A DNA stretch of 64,000 bases from Gnetum montanum (Eukaryota; Streptophyta; Gnetopsida; Gnetales; Gnetaceae), in NCBI GenBank assembly GCA_015680685.1, contig MNCI01035354.1, forward strand, positions 492,324-556,323. Direction: 5' to 3'. The notes beneath the pieces are model-generated. The model ran no database searches. It was not told the DNA's origin and saw nothing but the letters and a program-made list of their open reading frames with translations. The position numbers and the translations under genes are program-made. How positions within the stretch are numbered: the stretch's first letter is position 1; each line of letters starts with the position of its first letter. Below are positions 1-10,977 of this stretch, one piece after another.

Positions 1-632
1 GGTAAGTAGCCTTGGTTCCTTAGAACCAAGGGACTTGTATTAACATATAAGAGTCTAGAAGCATCATTTGATGCAATATTATTTGAAAACAAATCTCAAT
101 ATAGACCCCAAATCCCAATTTCCATATGAAATTATAAGAGGTTCCTCTCCTAGAATTGGTCACACAAGGTTCTAAAAAGTTCATTAAGCTATACATACTT
201 ATAGTTAACATGTTATGGATTTCCTTAGATTAGTTTAAAAAGACATGCAAGATTAATCATGTTTAATTTAGCAACAAATGAAGGCTGCTAACTTTATTGA
301 TCCAATATAAGAACCTTCCAACCAAATGGTCCAGCTATGATAATATTAGACTTCAGAATGAAGCTTATAGTAGTAGCTCACATGGTAGAAAATTAAGATA
401 CTAAATTTATGATTATCAAGCTTAGCTTCAAGAATGACCACAAAAATAAAGGCTACACAATAGATAGACTTAGTAGAATAAATAATCATAGTCCAATGCA
501 ATATGCTAGTTTTTTTATAACCATTGCACAAAAAAATTATGTACTAGGCCAAGAAATATCACATGCAAACACATGTTAATAAAAATAGAAATACCTAGTA
601 CATCAAAGAATAAAATCGCTCTAGCTAGGCCA
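1..632. other. AT-rich stretch, no recognisable gene
   Basis: This should be the downstream part of copia element P on the minus strand, since the integrase of P ends at about 633. I cannot recognise the integrase C-terminus or reverse transcriptase motifs in any frame. The short open frames here are broken and compositionally ordinary. A small inverted repeat (cttggttc / gaaccaag) lies at 11-30. Confidence 0.4.
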
Positions 633-1315
633 TCACAAGTAATGATTTTCCCTACTAGGTCTCAAATGTTGATGCATAAGTGTTGATGATTGTAAGACAT
701 ATGACCATGCATATATACTATGATCATCAATAATAACAATAAAATACTTTCCTTCACTAATTGAAGTTATGGCCATTGGCCCAACCACATCCATGTATAA
801 GAGCTTAGGGACCTTTGCCTTCTTCTCCATTTGGGTAACATGAGGAAATGCATGTTGTCTACCTTTCAAACAACTTTTACATATCTCTTAAGGAAAATTA
901 AAGAATTTCATCCCTATAGTAGCATCATTTTCATTAATTTTTTCAAATTTTTGTATGAGGAATGACCAAGCCTCTAATGTCATAATCTAGTAACATTAAG
1001 CTTTGATGAACATGAATCACTTTGATTAGTGTAAGTAAACCCCAACTAATAAGTATAATTTTAAAATTTAGTTAACCTTGTAATAATTCTTTTAGAATCA
1101 AAGATTGTGCATGCATTAGCTTCAAATGGGACATTATTTTTGCTTTTCATGAATTGTCCTATTGAAAGTAATGAATTTGATAATGGGGAAATATAAAAGA
1201 CATAATGTACATGTACTTGACTTCTATCTTTAAGTGTTATTAAAACTTTTCCAATATCTTTAATTTTAAGATATGATTCATCTCCTACATTTCTATTTTC
1301 CAAATTATGACTAGG
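633..1315 (-). pseudogene. Copia element P: protease end, GAG-pre-integrase and integrase start (degenerate)
   Basis: Read on the minus strand from 1315 downward, the frame first gives a copia protease tail (around 1300-1200), then a GAG-pre-integrase segment with SPLSNSLLSIGQFMKSKNN, then in shifted frames RLGHSSYKNL and an EICKSC motif of the H2C2 zinc finger. It ends with the start of the integrase core, LLYMDVVGPM and KYFIVIIDDHS (869-633), which carries the first catalytic Asp. This order is the standard Ty1/copia pol order. At least two frameshifts and several stops make it non-functional. The upstream half of the same element lies beyond element A, at 6287-7040, because A inserted inside the protease. 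Family assignment is by motif recognition; the clade within copia is not resolved. Confidence 0.8.
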
Positions 1316-1320
1316 ATGGT

Positions 1321-1400
1321 TGATGAGCGGTGAGGTATTCCTATGCTCAACCATAAGAATATGAGTGTCCATGCATGATCCAGTTGAATTCCAAGGACTA
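1321..1400 (-). repeat. Element A, 3' LTR remnant (last 80 bp)
   Basis: Aligns with the first 80 bp of the block at 5471-6281, from the tgatgagcggtgaggta terminus to ccaaggacta. It is followed at once by reverse transcriptase sequence, so most of this LTR is deleted. The outer border is fixed by the atggt target duplication. Confidence 0.85.
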
Positions 1401-1985
1401 GTGAACATAGTCTTGGCTTGGTCTTCTGGGGCTATTTTTATTTGGTTGTACCCACTGTACCCATCTAGAAAACTATAGTAGCGATGCTCTGCAATGGTGT
1501 CTAAGACTTGGTCGACGAATGGTAACAGAAAGTGGTCCTTGAATGTTGCCATGTTTAGTAGCCTAAAATCTATGCACACCCTCCATTTGCCTTCCTTTTT
1601 TGGCACTATAACTAAGGGGCTAACCCATTCTCTATCAACAATGGGGTAGATGAACCCAGCTTTTAGAAGCTGTTCAATTTCTTCCTTAACTACTTGCTTT
1701 AGCTTCGGGATCAATCGCCTCTGCGATTGTCTTTGAGGCTTCATGGAGGGGTCCGTGTAAATTCTATGTTGGCATATCCAAGGATCTATTCCAATTAATT
1801 CAGGATATTACCAAGCAAAGGCTTTAAACCATTTATTTATCACTTTTAGCAATCTTTCGTTTTGTTGAGGAGCAAGCTTCGCATTAATAATTACCGATTT
1901 TCCATTTTTAAGAAATGTGTATTCCGTAATGGTGGGCAATGGTTTTAGCTCAAGGGGCTCTTGCTTAAACTTATTGGGGATTTCC
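1401..1985 (-). pseudogene. Element A pol: protease-RT linker and N-terminal half of reverse transcriptase
   Basis: Minus-strand frame. Around 1985-1750 lies the Athila-type linker (LELKPLPT, then IIN.KLAPQQNERLLK, with stops). From 1744 comes the reverse transcriptase: EEIEQLLKAGFIYPI, EWVSPLVIVPKKEGKWRVC, DFRLLN, then SFLDGYSGYNQIKIAPEDQ. The DGYSGYNQ block is characteristic of Athila/Tat reverse transcriptases. The frame ends at AKTMFT and runs into LTR sequence, so the catalytic YxDD box, thumb, RNase H and integrase are absent. The open frame then reads on by chance through the LTR remnant into copia P, making a chimeric 227-codon frame that is not a real protein. Confidence 0.85.
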
Positions 1986-2051
1986 AAGTNCCGGTGGGCA
2001 ATGGTTTTAGCTCAAGGGGCTCTTGCTTAAACTTATTGGGGATTTCCAAGT
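1931..2051. repeat. Near-identical 59-bp direct duplication around an N (likely assembly artefact)
   Basis: About 59 bp starting ggtgggcaatgg occurs at about 1927-1989 and again at 1993-2051 without visible differences, with a single N at 1990 between them. Everything around is strongly diverged, so a perfect recent duplication exactly at an N is best explained as two contig ends that overlap but were not merged. Confidence 0.75.
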
Positions 2052-2188
2052 TCCCCTAGTTGATATTTTTAAGGTCAAGACTTGGAAGTTGGTGATGGAC
2101 TTGCTCTAATGTGTCTATGCTATCAATGTAAGCGACCCTCAATTGGTTCCATGCATATAGTTGAACTGCTCTCTTGATCAGTTGTCAA

Positions 2189-2881
2189 TCATTGGGTGCC
2201 TTCTTGTCTTATGGCTGCTACATATAGGCATCTTTGTATATTAGTTACTTGTCCACACTGATTGCATGTAGGCAATGTTAAACATTGCATGAACCATGAC
2301 TTCTGCACGCAATTACACCCCAAGTCACTGTATGTGATGCATGGAACTTTCTTCTTCTCAATCTTTCCAAAAATATTTTCCTTTGATATTTCCAAGGAAA
2401 GATCACAGATTCCTAGGCACGTGTCAACTTTTCTTAGCCATGCTCTTCCCATTATGATTAAGAAGTCCCCCTTATCATTATTCACTTGAATCACTAGGAA
2501 GTCAGCTAGATACAACCACCCAAAAATAGTGGTGACAATGTCCTTCACTAGCCCTAATGGGATAGTGATGGACTGATTAGCCAACTCTAAATGAATGTTA
2601 CTCTTTTTTAGTGGAGGCAAGTTCCAGGCTTTGTACATTTCTTGAGAGATTAGGTTGACATCAGAACTTGAATCCAAAAGAGCCTTGCACGGTTCATTTC
2701 TAGTGATTTGTAGATATATCAAAGGACTCCCAAGATTAGAGAATTTCCTAGGAAGATGGCCAACTTTTATCCAATTGGTGATGACATGAGTTAACATGAC
2801 CGTATGCATTGAGTGCGGTTTTTGGATTGAAGGGAGCTCTAAAGCTTCAAGTGATAGTGAGGCAGTTGAAGAATCAGTCAC
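2189..2881 (-). pseudogene. Element A aspartic protease region
   Basis: A 230-codon minus-strand open frame homologous to the protease parts of B (about 15000-15519) and C (about 10470-10977). It contains the conserved lead-in IKVGHLPRKFSNLGSPLIYLQ, then ALLDSSSDVNLIS, where the usual D-S/T-G active site reads DSSS. It continues with DFLVIQVNN and IIMGRAWLRKVDTCLGI, the second half of Athila-type proteases. With the Gly replaced by Ser in the active site it is probably inactive even though the frame is open. It would be part of a gag-pro-pol polyprotein; the N-terminal Met is not a true start. Confidence 0.8.
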
Positions 2882-3301
2882 TCATGGTTGCAAGGGCATA
2901 CCTAAACTGTTGGTTCTAAAGAAAGGTATTTTCTTCATGCATTTGTTAGAACCAATAGTAGGTTGAGAGTTAAAAGCCCTTGTGGCATTATGTTGTTGCG
3001 GTTGGGTAGGGAGTTCACCTTGCATAGCTCAATTAGGTGGTAATGGAGTTAAGGATGGAAGAGGTGTAGCCGGATGAGAAGGATGGTATGTTTGTGGAAC
3101 ATCACCCCTAAGAGAAGGAGTCCTATAATACTCACAAGCTTGGTAGTGAGGTTGAGGAGTAACGTGACTAGTAGAGTTACGTGGAGAGATTGGCTACTGC
3201 ATGTAATATTCATATGGGTTAGGTTACTGATAAGGAGATTGTTGCCTTGGTGGTGGCATTCCCCATGATTGTGGGTACTGCCATTGTTGATATTGCTTGA
3301 T

Positions 3302-5332
3302 CTATTGTGGTGGAGTTCCACTTGGATAATACGTTAAGGGTTGGTGGAACTGTCTTGAGTTACCTTGAGGATAAGGTAACCTTTGGGGTGTTTGCCTTTT
3401 GTTTAATTGTGGGTTGAGTGCATACACCCAAAACTCCTGTTGATGTGAGATTATAGGGCAACATCCCTTAGGATGGTCATATTGGCATATCTCGCATCCA
3501 CTATCATTGTCTGTATCTAAATTCACAACCTCCTCAATGATGGCAACTTTGCCCTTACCCTTGTTATGTGCATATTCAGTTTTTTTTTTTTTTTTATTTT
3601 CGCTATCACTACCTTGCTCTTTAAACTCCTCTACTATTTTAAGAATGGTTTGAAATCTATCATCTAGGGAATCCCCCATTTGGTCTACCTTTTCCAATAC
3701 TTTCGATGCTAATTTTTGGATAGGCAGGGTTTTCCTATTCACCATCTCTTCGAGTGGTGACTCTTCTTCATCCTCATTGAATCTTACTCCCCTCTTTCAG
3801 AGGGAAGGATCTCTATTATATTCCTCCACACTCTCTCTTTTCCTTAGCTCACCTTCTTCTTTAGCAACTTGCTCCAATAATCTTTGAACTTGATGGCTCC
3901 TAAGATCAGATATCCTCACTTGGGCATATGTCCCAAGGGTTTTTCGTGTTTCATGCCTAAGCCCATCTACAAGATGGCGTAGTTGATCCCTCTACGAATA
4001 ACCATGGCCAGGACAATGATGTAACAGTGCATAATAGTGGCCCATGGTAGCATCCAAGGGTTCATGGACTCCTTGTTTCCAGCCTTAGATTTTCTTTTGC
4101 AAGTTAGACACTTGGGAGTATGTTTGGTACTTATCATTGAAAAATTCTAACATGGTACTCCACCTACAAATGGATTCTGGTTCTAAGGACTGGTACCAGC
4201 TCTCCACTTCTTTGACTAGTGTCCATGGGAACAAATTAAGTTTTTTCTATTCACTTTCTATGTTTTGTAAGGCACATGCATCATGAAATGCTTGTAGATG
4301 ATTTTGAGGATCAACATTGTACCCCCCTTCAAATCATGGGATGTTGTTCATGTATAATCTCTTGATCCTGCTATCTTTTTGATGCCTTGTTGGGATTCTA
4401 ACAATCTCAATTATGTCTAGCATACTTCGAGTAGTAAGTAGGGGTTCATCATGATCATCCTGTCTGTGGCGTCTATGATGCCTATGTTGTTCCCTACTCT
4501 CCCTTCTTTCATGGTGTGTTTCTCTAGAGTGCCCTTGTCCCCTTTCTTAACTATTTTATCTACGACTCCCTTTTTGCCTACCCTTATCCTCATGGTCTTT
4601 TTCCTTGTGACTGTGTCTAGATCCTAGAGGAGAGGGTGAAGGAGACGATGAAGGTGAAGAAGAAGAAGGACTATCACCATGTCGGTGCTTGCTTCCTTCT
4701 CTTCGATGGTCACAGCCCTGATCGTGGTTACGATCAGAATGTCCATCTTTGTCATGTGTTCGTGTTCCTTTTTTAGATCCTTTGTGTCTGTTGGTACCAG
4801 AATCCAAGTTATGGATAGTTGAGTAAAGATTCTGATACACAACCCCTTGAACAAAGTCAATGGAAGGAACATCATTAGGTGGGCAACTACTTGAGGCAAG
4901 TTCACCACCCTCATTTTTGCTTAGGACATGTGGGACGTTTTGTGAAAAATTTCCCTTCATGGATTCATGACATCTCTCCTGTTGTAAGTCCCTTTAACAT
5001 TGTGCCTTCGGGGGTTGATACTCTCTCAAGTCATGATCATGCACAACGTACTTTGCTTGTAAGTGTTGCATGCCAATTTGTGTGAGATCATGAAGAAGCA
5101 TGCTTGGGATTGAAAAATCAAGAGGTAACACTATGTTACCTTCTAAATCTCACCAACATAGTTGTTCATCTTAGTGAAGGATAAAGGTAAAGTTTGGTAT
5201 ATACTTGTCACGATGAACATATACCACGCAAAACTATTGAGGGACTGGCAGATTATCATGTGTACTATGCCTAAGATTATTCCTTGTATCAGACCTACGT
5301 AGTGAAACACTTTCGTACGAAGAAGGAGACAT
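3302..5332 (-). pseudogene. Element A gag (degenerate)
   Basis: The probable start is the ATG at 5332-5330 (MSPSSYESVSLRRSDTRNN), at the same place relative to the primer site as the gag start of B (MSSSSSHKSIRPPRDHTRNS). A hydrophilic Ser/His/Arg/Asp-rich stretch follows (4960-4556). The capsid-like region at about 4400-3760 has HLQAFHDACALQNIE and ESWYQSLEPES, and the last part (3745-3302) has the Cys-rich motif CEICQYDHPKGCCP, presumably the zinc knuckle. Several in-frame stops break it. It would package the retroelement RNA in virus-like particles. Closely parallel to B gag and C gag. Confidence 0.8.
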
Positions 5333-5450
5333 GATTTTCTATTCAGTGTGCAATGTATTATTATTTATTATTTATCTTTAACCAACCCCAAGGGCTCATT
5401 CCAATGATGTGAAAGATTTTCTATGTTCTGGTTAGCACACAAACAACAAA

Positions 5451-5469
5451 GTCCCCGGCAATGGCGCCA
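5451..5469 (-). other. Element A primer-binding site (tRNA-Asp type)
   Basis: The minus strand reads TGGCGCCATTGCCGGGGAC directly inside the 5' LTR. This is complementary to the 3' end of plant tRNA-Asp with about one mismatch, and is the primer site known from Athila-type elements. Confidence 0.9.
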
Positions 5470-5470
5470 A

Positions 5471-6281
5471 TGATGAGCGGTGAGGTATCCCTACGCTCAA
5501 CCATACAAATACAAGCATCCACACATGATCTGGTCGAATTCCAAGGACTAACTGCTTATGTGCCTTTGTGGAACAAGAATGGGTTGATCAATTTTTTTCC
5601 TCCCAAGCTTACTTGTATGTCACAATTGTATGGTTAAGTAAACTTGAGGCATATGATTTTTATACTTTTTTGTGTTTTCATGTCCTGCTACTAATAAGGG
5701 AGGAGAGAGATAACTAAGTAACTAATTTAATTTAACTACGTATTAACTAAGCTCTAACTGATCCTAACACCAATATCGGTTCTCACTTGCCGTACACATC
5801 CTGAACTAGTGCAACACTATTGGGATTACCAAACACTAATCGTTACTAGGTTACCAAGTGTTACATGCATGCTCGAAGTGATCGTATTGTGTGTGCTTAC
5901 TTAGAAGAGTTGTAGGGTGAGAGAGAATCATTAATTAACTAAGGAAAGCATTAAGTAACAGTAATTAACATTAATTAATCTATTCTAAATGCTACATGAT
6001 TTATCACAAAGTTCATCTTTATTACCATACACAAGGTGTACTCAGGTACACAATGCTTGAATAAAGATCCATTCACTTTATGACTCCTATTGTGGGCACA
6101 CAGAAATAATTCTAACTCTGAGAGGGAGAAAAGGCAAGAGTTTGGGTAAGGGACTAAGACTAACTATGCAAACCAAGTGTACCTACCTCTTATTTTTAGG
6201 TAATGAGGTAGGCCATGATATGACATATATGATATCGCATGGAAGGCCACGATATCGTGGACGCGATATCATGGCTCATCA
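5471..6281 (-). repeat. Element A, 5' LTR (811 bp)
   Basis: Complete LTR, TGATGAGCC...GCTCATCA on the minus strand, homologous to the B LTRs (11548-12335, 17710-18525), the C LTR (7041-7865) and solo LTR F. Its U3 has four GATAT-core sub-repeats (6217, 6231, 6251, 6265). The TATA box equivalent near 6190-6200 is damaged (aaaaataagagg instead of tataaataagagg). Confidence 0.9.
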
Positions 6282-6286
6282 ATGGT

Positions 6287-7040
6287 AGTCAACAAAAATT
6301 TTCCTATATAGAGTCATGCAGTTGAAGCAACTACTATTTATAATCCATGCATTTGAACTAATCCCTTTGAACATATGAAAGGTAAAAAAGTTAACATTAT
6401 CTTGCCTATCAATTACTTGTTTATCCTTGTCATGAGGTATTGCTTTATTATTTTCATATTAGCCTTGCTTAGAGTTCTCTTGCATCGGTAATGTTTATAG
6501 CCTAATTTTCTACCTACACCTATTTTTTAAGGATCTTTCTTATAGTAGATCTTGCACCATGAAACTAATGTAGATGGTGCATCTTTACCTTGCCTTGAGT
6601 TGTAGTGGACCCTACCTCCTTTTCAATGATCTCTTCCTCTAGAAGTTTATCTTTCTCTTGAAAAATTAGCTCTAAAATTTTCTATGCTTTAATTTTTATA
6701 GGGGCTATCTTCTCTTTCAAACTTTGACTTATTTTTACCTCTTCTTCTATTTAATCTACCATGTCTTGAATTACTTAAGGGAACATAGACATTATCACTT
6801 GCATTTGACAACTTCAATTCTTCAAGTGCTCTTAATAAAGAAACTAATTCATCAATAGTATGTACATCAAGGTGTTTTGTTTGAATGACTATAATCATAG
6901 TGTTGGTAAATTTATGATTATTTTATAACACTTAGATGATTTTATTATTATTTTCATTCTATACTCACATTGGTATTCCTTTAGATTTCTCCAAATGATA
7001 AACACTCTTTTAAGAACATGCTTTAATGGCTTACCTCTTA
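6287..7040 (-). pseudogene. Copia element P: gag C-terminus and protease start (degenerate)
   Basis: Minus strand, upstream part of the element interrupted by A. The 6898-6689 frame has HLDVHTIDELVSLLRALEE, typical of the end of a copia gag (UBN2-like) domain, followed by a basic RHGRLNRRRGKNKSK tract. Near 6345-6287 the frame gives WIINSSCFNCMTLYRKIF, which matches the copia protease start (W-I-x-D-S-G-A-S-H-H-M-T pattern) with the catalytic Asp changed to Asn. The protease then continues at 1315. The gag N-terminus should lie further up but is replaced by element C at 7041. Confidence 0.7.
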
Positions 7041-7865
7041 TGATGAATAATTAATAAGTGGGTTACAACATTGTACCTATAATATTATATTAATTATATC
7101 ATAGATCCAATGTTTCTAGGGCTAGTGTTGTCTATAAATATTATCCAACAATTGTATTCAATGCATCTTTTTTATCACACCTTAGCAAAACTCTTGTAGT
7201 CTCATTTCATGAATTTAGAGATAGTTAGTGAGTGCTTATTGTGTGGTCTAAAGCAATTGCACATAATTTTTATTCGAGTGAAATGTACTTGGACACATTT
7301 CATGGTTTGAAATAAAGATTAAGATCATTTCCAATCATTATAGCACTTCACTTAGCTTAGAATTTATCTTTTAATGTAATTTACATTCTAATTCACTTAG
7401 CATAATGTTAAAATTCCACTACATAATAGAATTTGGTGGAATAAGTATAACTAATCTCAAGTGTAACATATAATCATAAAATAACCTAGTAGTGATATCA
7501 CTTAGTATACCCAGTAGTGTGTTTCTTGGTAATCCTAGTGATAGTTATATTAGCTTAATACATGTATGAAAGATTGAAAATAAGTACTTATCACCATTAT
7601 GATAGTTTAAGACTTATTTCCATTATTTTCTAAATTTAATATCCAATTTCTACATGTTAATTTAGTTTTCTCATGTTGAACAATATCACATCATATGCTT
7701 CACTTTGAGTTAAACTATATGCATTAACTACAACTAACTCAAGTGGAGAGGAAATGATCAACAACTAATATATTGACTATCAAGAAGTCACATTAGTCCA
7801 TAATCAAATTGCATGTAATGGTTTGATTTGCATGGTTGAGCATAGGGAACTCTCATTGCTCATCA
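7041..7865 (+). repeat. Element C, 5' LTR (about 825 bp, degraded)
   Basis: The 3' end (catggttgagcatagg ... ctcatca) matches the ends of the A, B and F LTRs. The start is placed at TGATGAATAATTAATAAG because the TATA box (tctataaata, 7131) lies 89-90 bp downstream, as in B. The GATATC sub-repeats of the other LTRs have decayed to plain AT-rich sequence. The left border is by analogy; the right border is firm. Confidence 0.7.
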
Positions 7866-7866
7866 T

Positions 7867-7885
7867 TAACACTATTACTAGAGAT
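7867..7885 (+). other. Element C primer-binding site, decayed by transitions
   Basis: Directly after the LTR end stands TAACACTATTACTAGAGAT. Against the intact site of A, TGGCGCCATTGCCGGGGAC, all ten differences are G-to-A or C-to-T and there are no transversions. Confidence 0.8.
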
Positions 7886-8004
7886 GATATTAAAATTCTA
7901 GATTAGTTAATATTGTACAAGTTTGTTGTGTAAGATTTTAATAATTTAACTTTCAAGAAATTCAGTATTTTAAAAGACACACATATACAAATAATTAGTT
8001 AAAT

Positions 8005-9852
8005 ATGCCTTCTTCACACATGAATGATTCCCCACTTGCTAACAACACTAGTGAGGGTAATGATAATACTTGAAATGGACTAATGCAAACAATAGTCTCT
8101 TATGTTCATTCAAATTCTTATTATCATGACTTCAATTTATTAATTAACTTTATCTATGCTTTACATTGCTCTTTTAAGATATGGTATTATTCATAGCTAT
8201 GAATGCTATTGGGTTACAAAGAATATACCTAGATCATATTAGCCAATGAAAGTTCAAGCTAAGTGAGATGCTATCATGAAGTCTAGGCATGAATATGATA
8301 AGGATAAGAATGAACTTCACTTGATATAAACACATAAAAAATAATGATATAGAATATTAAATGGGAAGATCTAGCTATCACTGATCTACCTCTTAGCCTT
8401 CTATCTTTCACATTAAATATCCTACATATAAAATATTGTGTTTATCTTTGGCATATAATCCTAGAGAAGATGGGAAGGATCCCAAGACAATGATGCACTC
8501 AAGAGCTAAGATCCCTAGTAGATCCAAATTAGAGGAACTACAGAATTGCAAAAGGAGGAAAATTTGACATCATTCTTCTACCTCATCATCCCCTTTTTCA
8601 CCCTCACTGATAATTTCTAATGATAAAGAATGTAAATTGGAAATAGAACTTCATCAGGGGATTGTGAAAGACAACCTAGTAGGAATGGTAGAAGATGCTA
8701 ATATAGGAAATATGGAAGAGATAGAGATGATGCTGAAGATGAAAATAGAGTATAAGAATGAATGCATAGGAGAAGGCATGATGAAGAACATAAAAGAAAT
8801 TATCATCACAATAGAAATTATAAAGATCCCAATGATTATGATGAACCTTTATTGGTCACTAGAAGCATCATCAACATTTAGTAGGTTGTTTACATTCCAA
8901 CCAAGCATCAAAGGGATAATTGTATCAAACAACTAGATATGAATAAAATTCTAAAATTTGAGGAAGGTTACAATGTGGATCCACATTATCACTTGCAATA
9001 CTTACATGATGCATGTACATTGCGTAGCATTGAGAATGATTGATAGAAGAATAAGTTGTTTTTAAGGACACTAATCAAAGAAGTTGGGAGCTAGTATAGA
9101 TCTTTAAAGCCAGAATCCATTTGCAGACGTAGTACCATGTTGAAACTTTTCAATGATAAGTACCAAACATAGTCAAGACAATTCAATATTAGGATGTAGA
9201 TCTAAGGATGGAGACAAGGGATTCATGAATTCCTTGATGTATCCATGAGTAGATATTATGCACTTTTATACAAATGCCTAATGAATGACTTCTCTCAATT
9301 AGAAAAACTTAGACATATCATCTATGGGTTACGAAACAAAACAAGAGAGGCTCTTTGGGTTTATACCCAAGGAATACTATTAGAGATGAGAATTCATCAA
9401 ATTTGGAGGTTTATTGATCAATTGACAAAAGATGAAGGAGAATTAAAGAATAGATAGTTTAAAGAGAAATATAACTAGAACTCATCTCTTCGAATGAAGG
9501 ATGTTTGTTCATGTGAGATAAGAGAAGATAAAGATCCCATGGAAAAAGTGATTAAAAAAACTTTGTCAATCCAAAAATTTATTTTTGATATTGTAGTAAA
9601 GGCTAAGACAATGAGGGACCTTGTAAATGAAAAATTTGTAATTGTATTAAATATAGTAGAAGAAAAGGTAGAGCAAGAACTTACAAAGGAAAAGAAGAAG
9701 AAGAAGAAAAAACTAGAGAAAGATATGTATAAGAACAAGGGAAAAGTAACTATTGTAGAAGAGGTTGCTGATTTAGATTTGGACAATGATGATAGTTACA
9801 ATTTACACCAATATGAACATCATGCTCTTAATCTTAAGTTTGTTAAGAAGTA
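8005..9852 (+). pseudogene. Element C gag (degenerate)
   Basis: Probable start ATG at 8005 (MPSSHMNDSPLANNTSEGN), in the same position as the A and B gag starts. The N-terminal part is unreadable until about 8460; the hydrophilic tract follows (8560-8900). The capsid-like region runs from about 8960 to 9457, with FEEGYNVDPHYHLQYLHDAC, TLIKEVGS and YYALLYKCLMNDFSQLEKLRHI. The tail (9494-9852) includes DPMEKVIKKTLSIQKFIFD, a Lys-rich run and VEEVADLDLDNDD. The Cys-rich motif of A and B has lost its cysteines here. Many stops and frameshifts. Confidence 0.7.
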
Positions 9853-10469
9853 AGTGCCTAGGAGATTGTCTTATTAGCAAGGCAATTATATATAGTTGTA
9901 CCAACAATAATCATACTATCCAAATAGGGCTTATCTTCAACCTCAAGAACAATATCACGCGTAGTGACAAAACCAATAGTCATGAGGAATGCCATAACCA
10001 ATGTAACAATATCCCTATAGGTAACTAAGTTCTTATAGTTACTATATTCAATAACTTGTTTCTTTATGGAGTGATTCTACTCATGCATCCTATCACTATT
10101 ATCTACTAGAACATCATAGATCTACAACTCCACCAATTGAGTAACCTTTTTCTACTTCAACTATTTCAACAGACTTAGTAGTCACACATTGCTTCCTCTA
10201 ATACTAGCATTGCCAATGTAAGGAGATGTGCCAACTTAACCACACACAAAAATTGCTACAACAACTATGAGCACATAAATGAATGGCACAACTACTAATT
10301 TTAAATGCACATGTAGGAAATGCACTTTCTTCAAGATAAGTCCTATGCTTATAGAAAGAGTTGGAAAAGCTACCAATTTATCCAAACCGATCCAAGAAAC
10401 TATGGATGTGTCTCTAGCCCTAGTTTCCATGCTTCCAAGTTATTCAAGTGGGCTTTTGCTTCCTTCAAA
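9853..10469 (+). other. Element C gag-protease linker
   Basis: Corresponds to the Pro/Gln/Tyr-rich linker of B (about 14460-14990). Heavily decayed here; no domain is visible. Confidence 0.5.
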
Positions 10470-10977
10470 TCAAAATAGGAATATTAGAATTGTCATGGTT
10501 ACTCAATCCTTAAGTAATTGGATTAAGGTATGTCCCCTTCCTAGGAAGAGAATAGATCTAGGGAGTCCTTTGATTTATTTGTGAATAGCAAAAAATTCAC
10601 CATGCAAGGCTTTTCTATGTTGAGGTTCTAGAGTATGTATTATTTCATAAAATATGCATAAGGCTTGGAACCTACCACTACTAGGAAAATGTAATATCCT
10701 ATTAGAGCTTGATAAGTAATCCATCACAATGACATTTTGGAAGCTAGAAGATGTTGTTATCACCATTAGTGGATGGTCATATCCTACTGATTTCTTGGTT
10801 ATCCATGTAGGACAAAGCACAGGAGAATTTCTAATTAGTATAAGGAGAGCATGGCTTAGCATAATTAATGTTATGTTGGAGATCATAGGATTGACCTTGA
10901 AAATTTTTAAGAAAGATGAACATATATTCATACAAAAACAAAGAGTTTCATGCATCACATACAATGATATAATGTGA
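10470..10977 (+). pseudogene. Element C aspartic protease (degenerate)
   Basis: Frames give NWIKVCPLPRKRIDLGSPLIYL, then, after stops, KMHKAWNLPLLGKCN and SGWSYPTDFLVIHVGQ, and RRAWLSIINVMLEI. The order is as in the A and B proteases. The active-site D-S-G triplet has been destroyed (C-stop-G). After 10977 the linker toward reverse transcriptase is unreadable up to the B insertion at 11548. Confidence 0.7.

Larger units (their letters stand above)
1321..6281 (-). mobile_element. Element A: Athila-like Ty3/gypsy LTR retrotransposon, internally deleted
   Basis: A minus-strand element bounded by a perfect 5-bp target duplication, atggt, at 1316-1320 and 6282-6286. The LTR termini are TGATGAGC...GCTCATCA. 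In transcriptional order it has a 5' LTR (6281-5471), a tRNA-Asp primer site, gag, protease and the first part of reverse transcriptase; it then jumps straight into the last 80 bp of the 3' LTR. The rest of reverse transcriptase, RNase H, integrase and most of the 3' LTR are missing, so the copy is about 5 kb and dead. B, C and F belong to the same family. It sits inside copia element P. Confidence 0.9.

Noticed and set aside
1061-1400. A single 227-codon protein on the minus strand joining reverse transcriptase and a copia segment.
   Set aside because: It is a chance read-through of three unrelated pieces: Athila-like reverse transcriptase, an 80-bp LTR remnant and copia P protease.
9475-9786. 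Minus-strand Ser/Phe-rich 103-codon frame.
   Set aside because: It is the antisense of the Lys-rich end of C gag.
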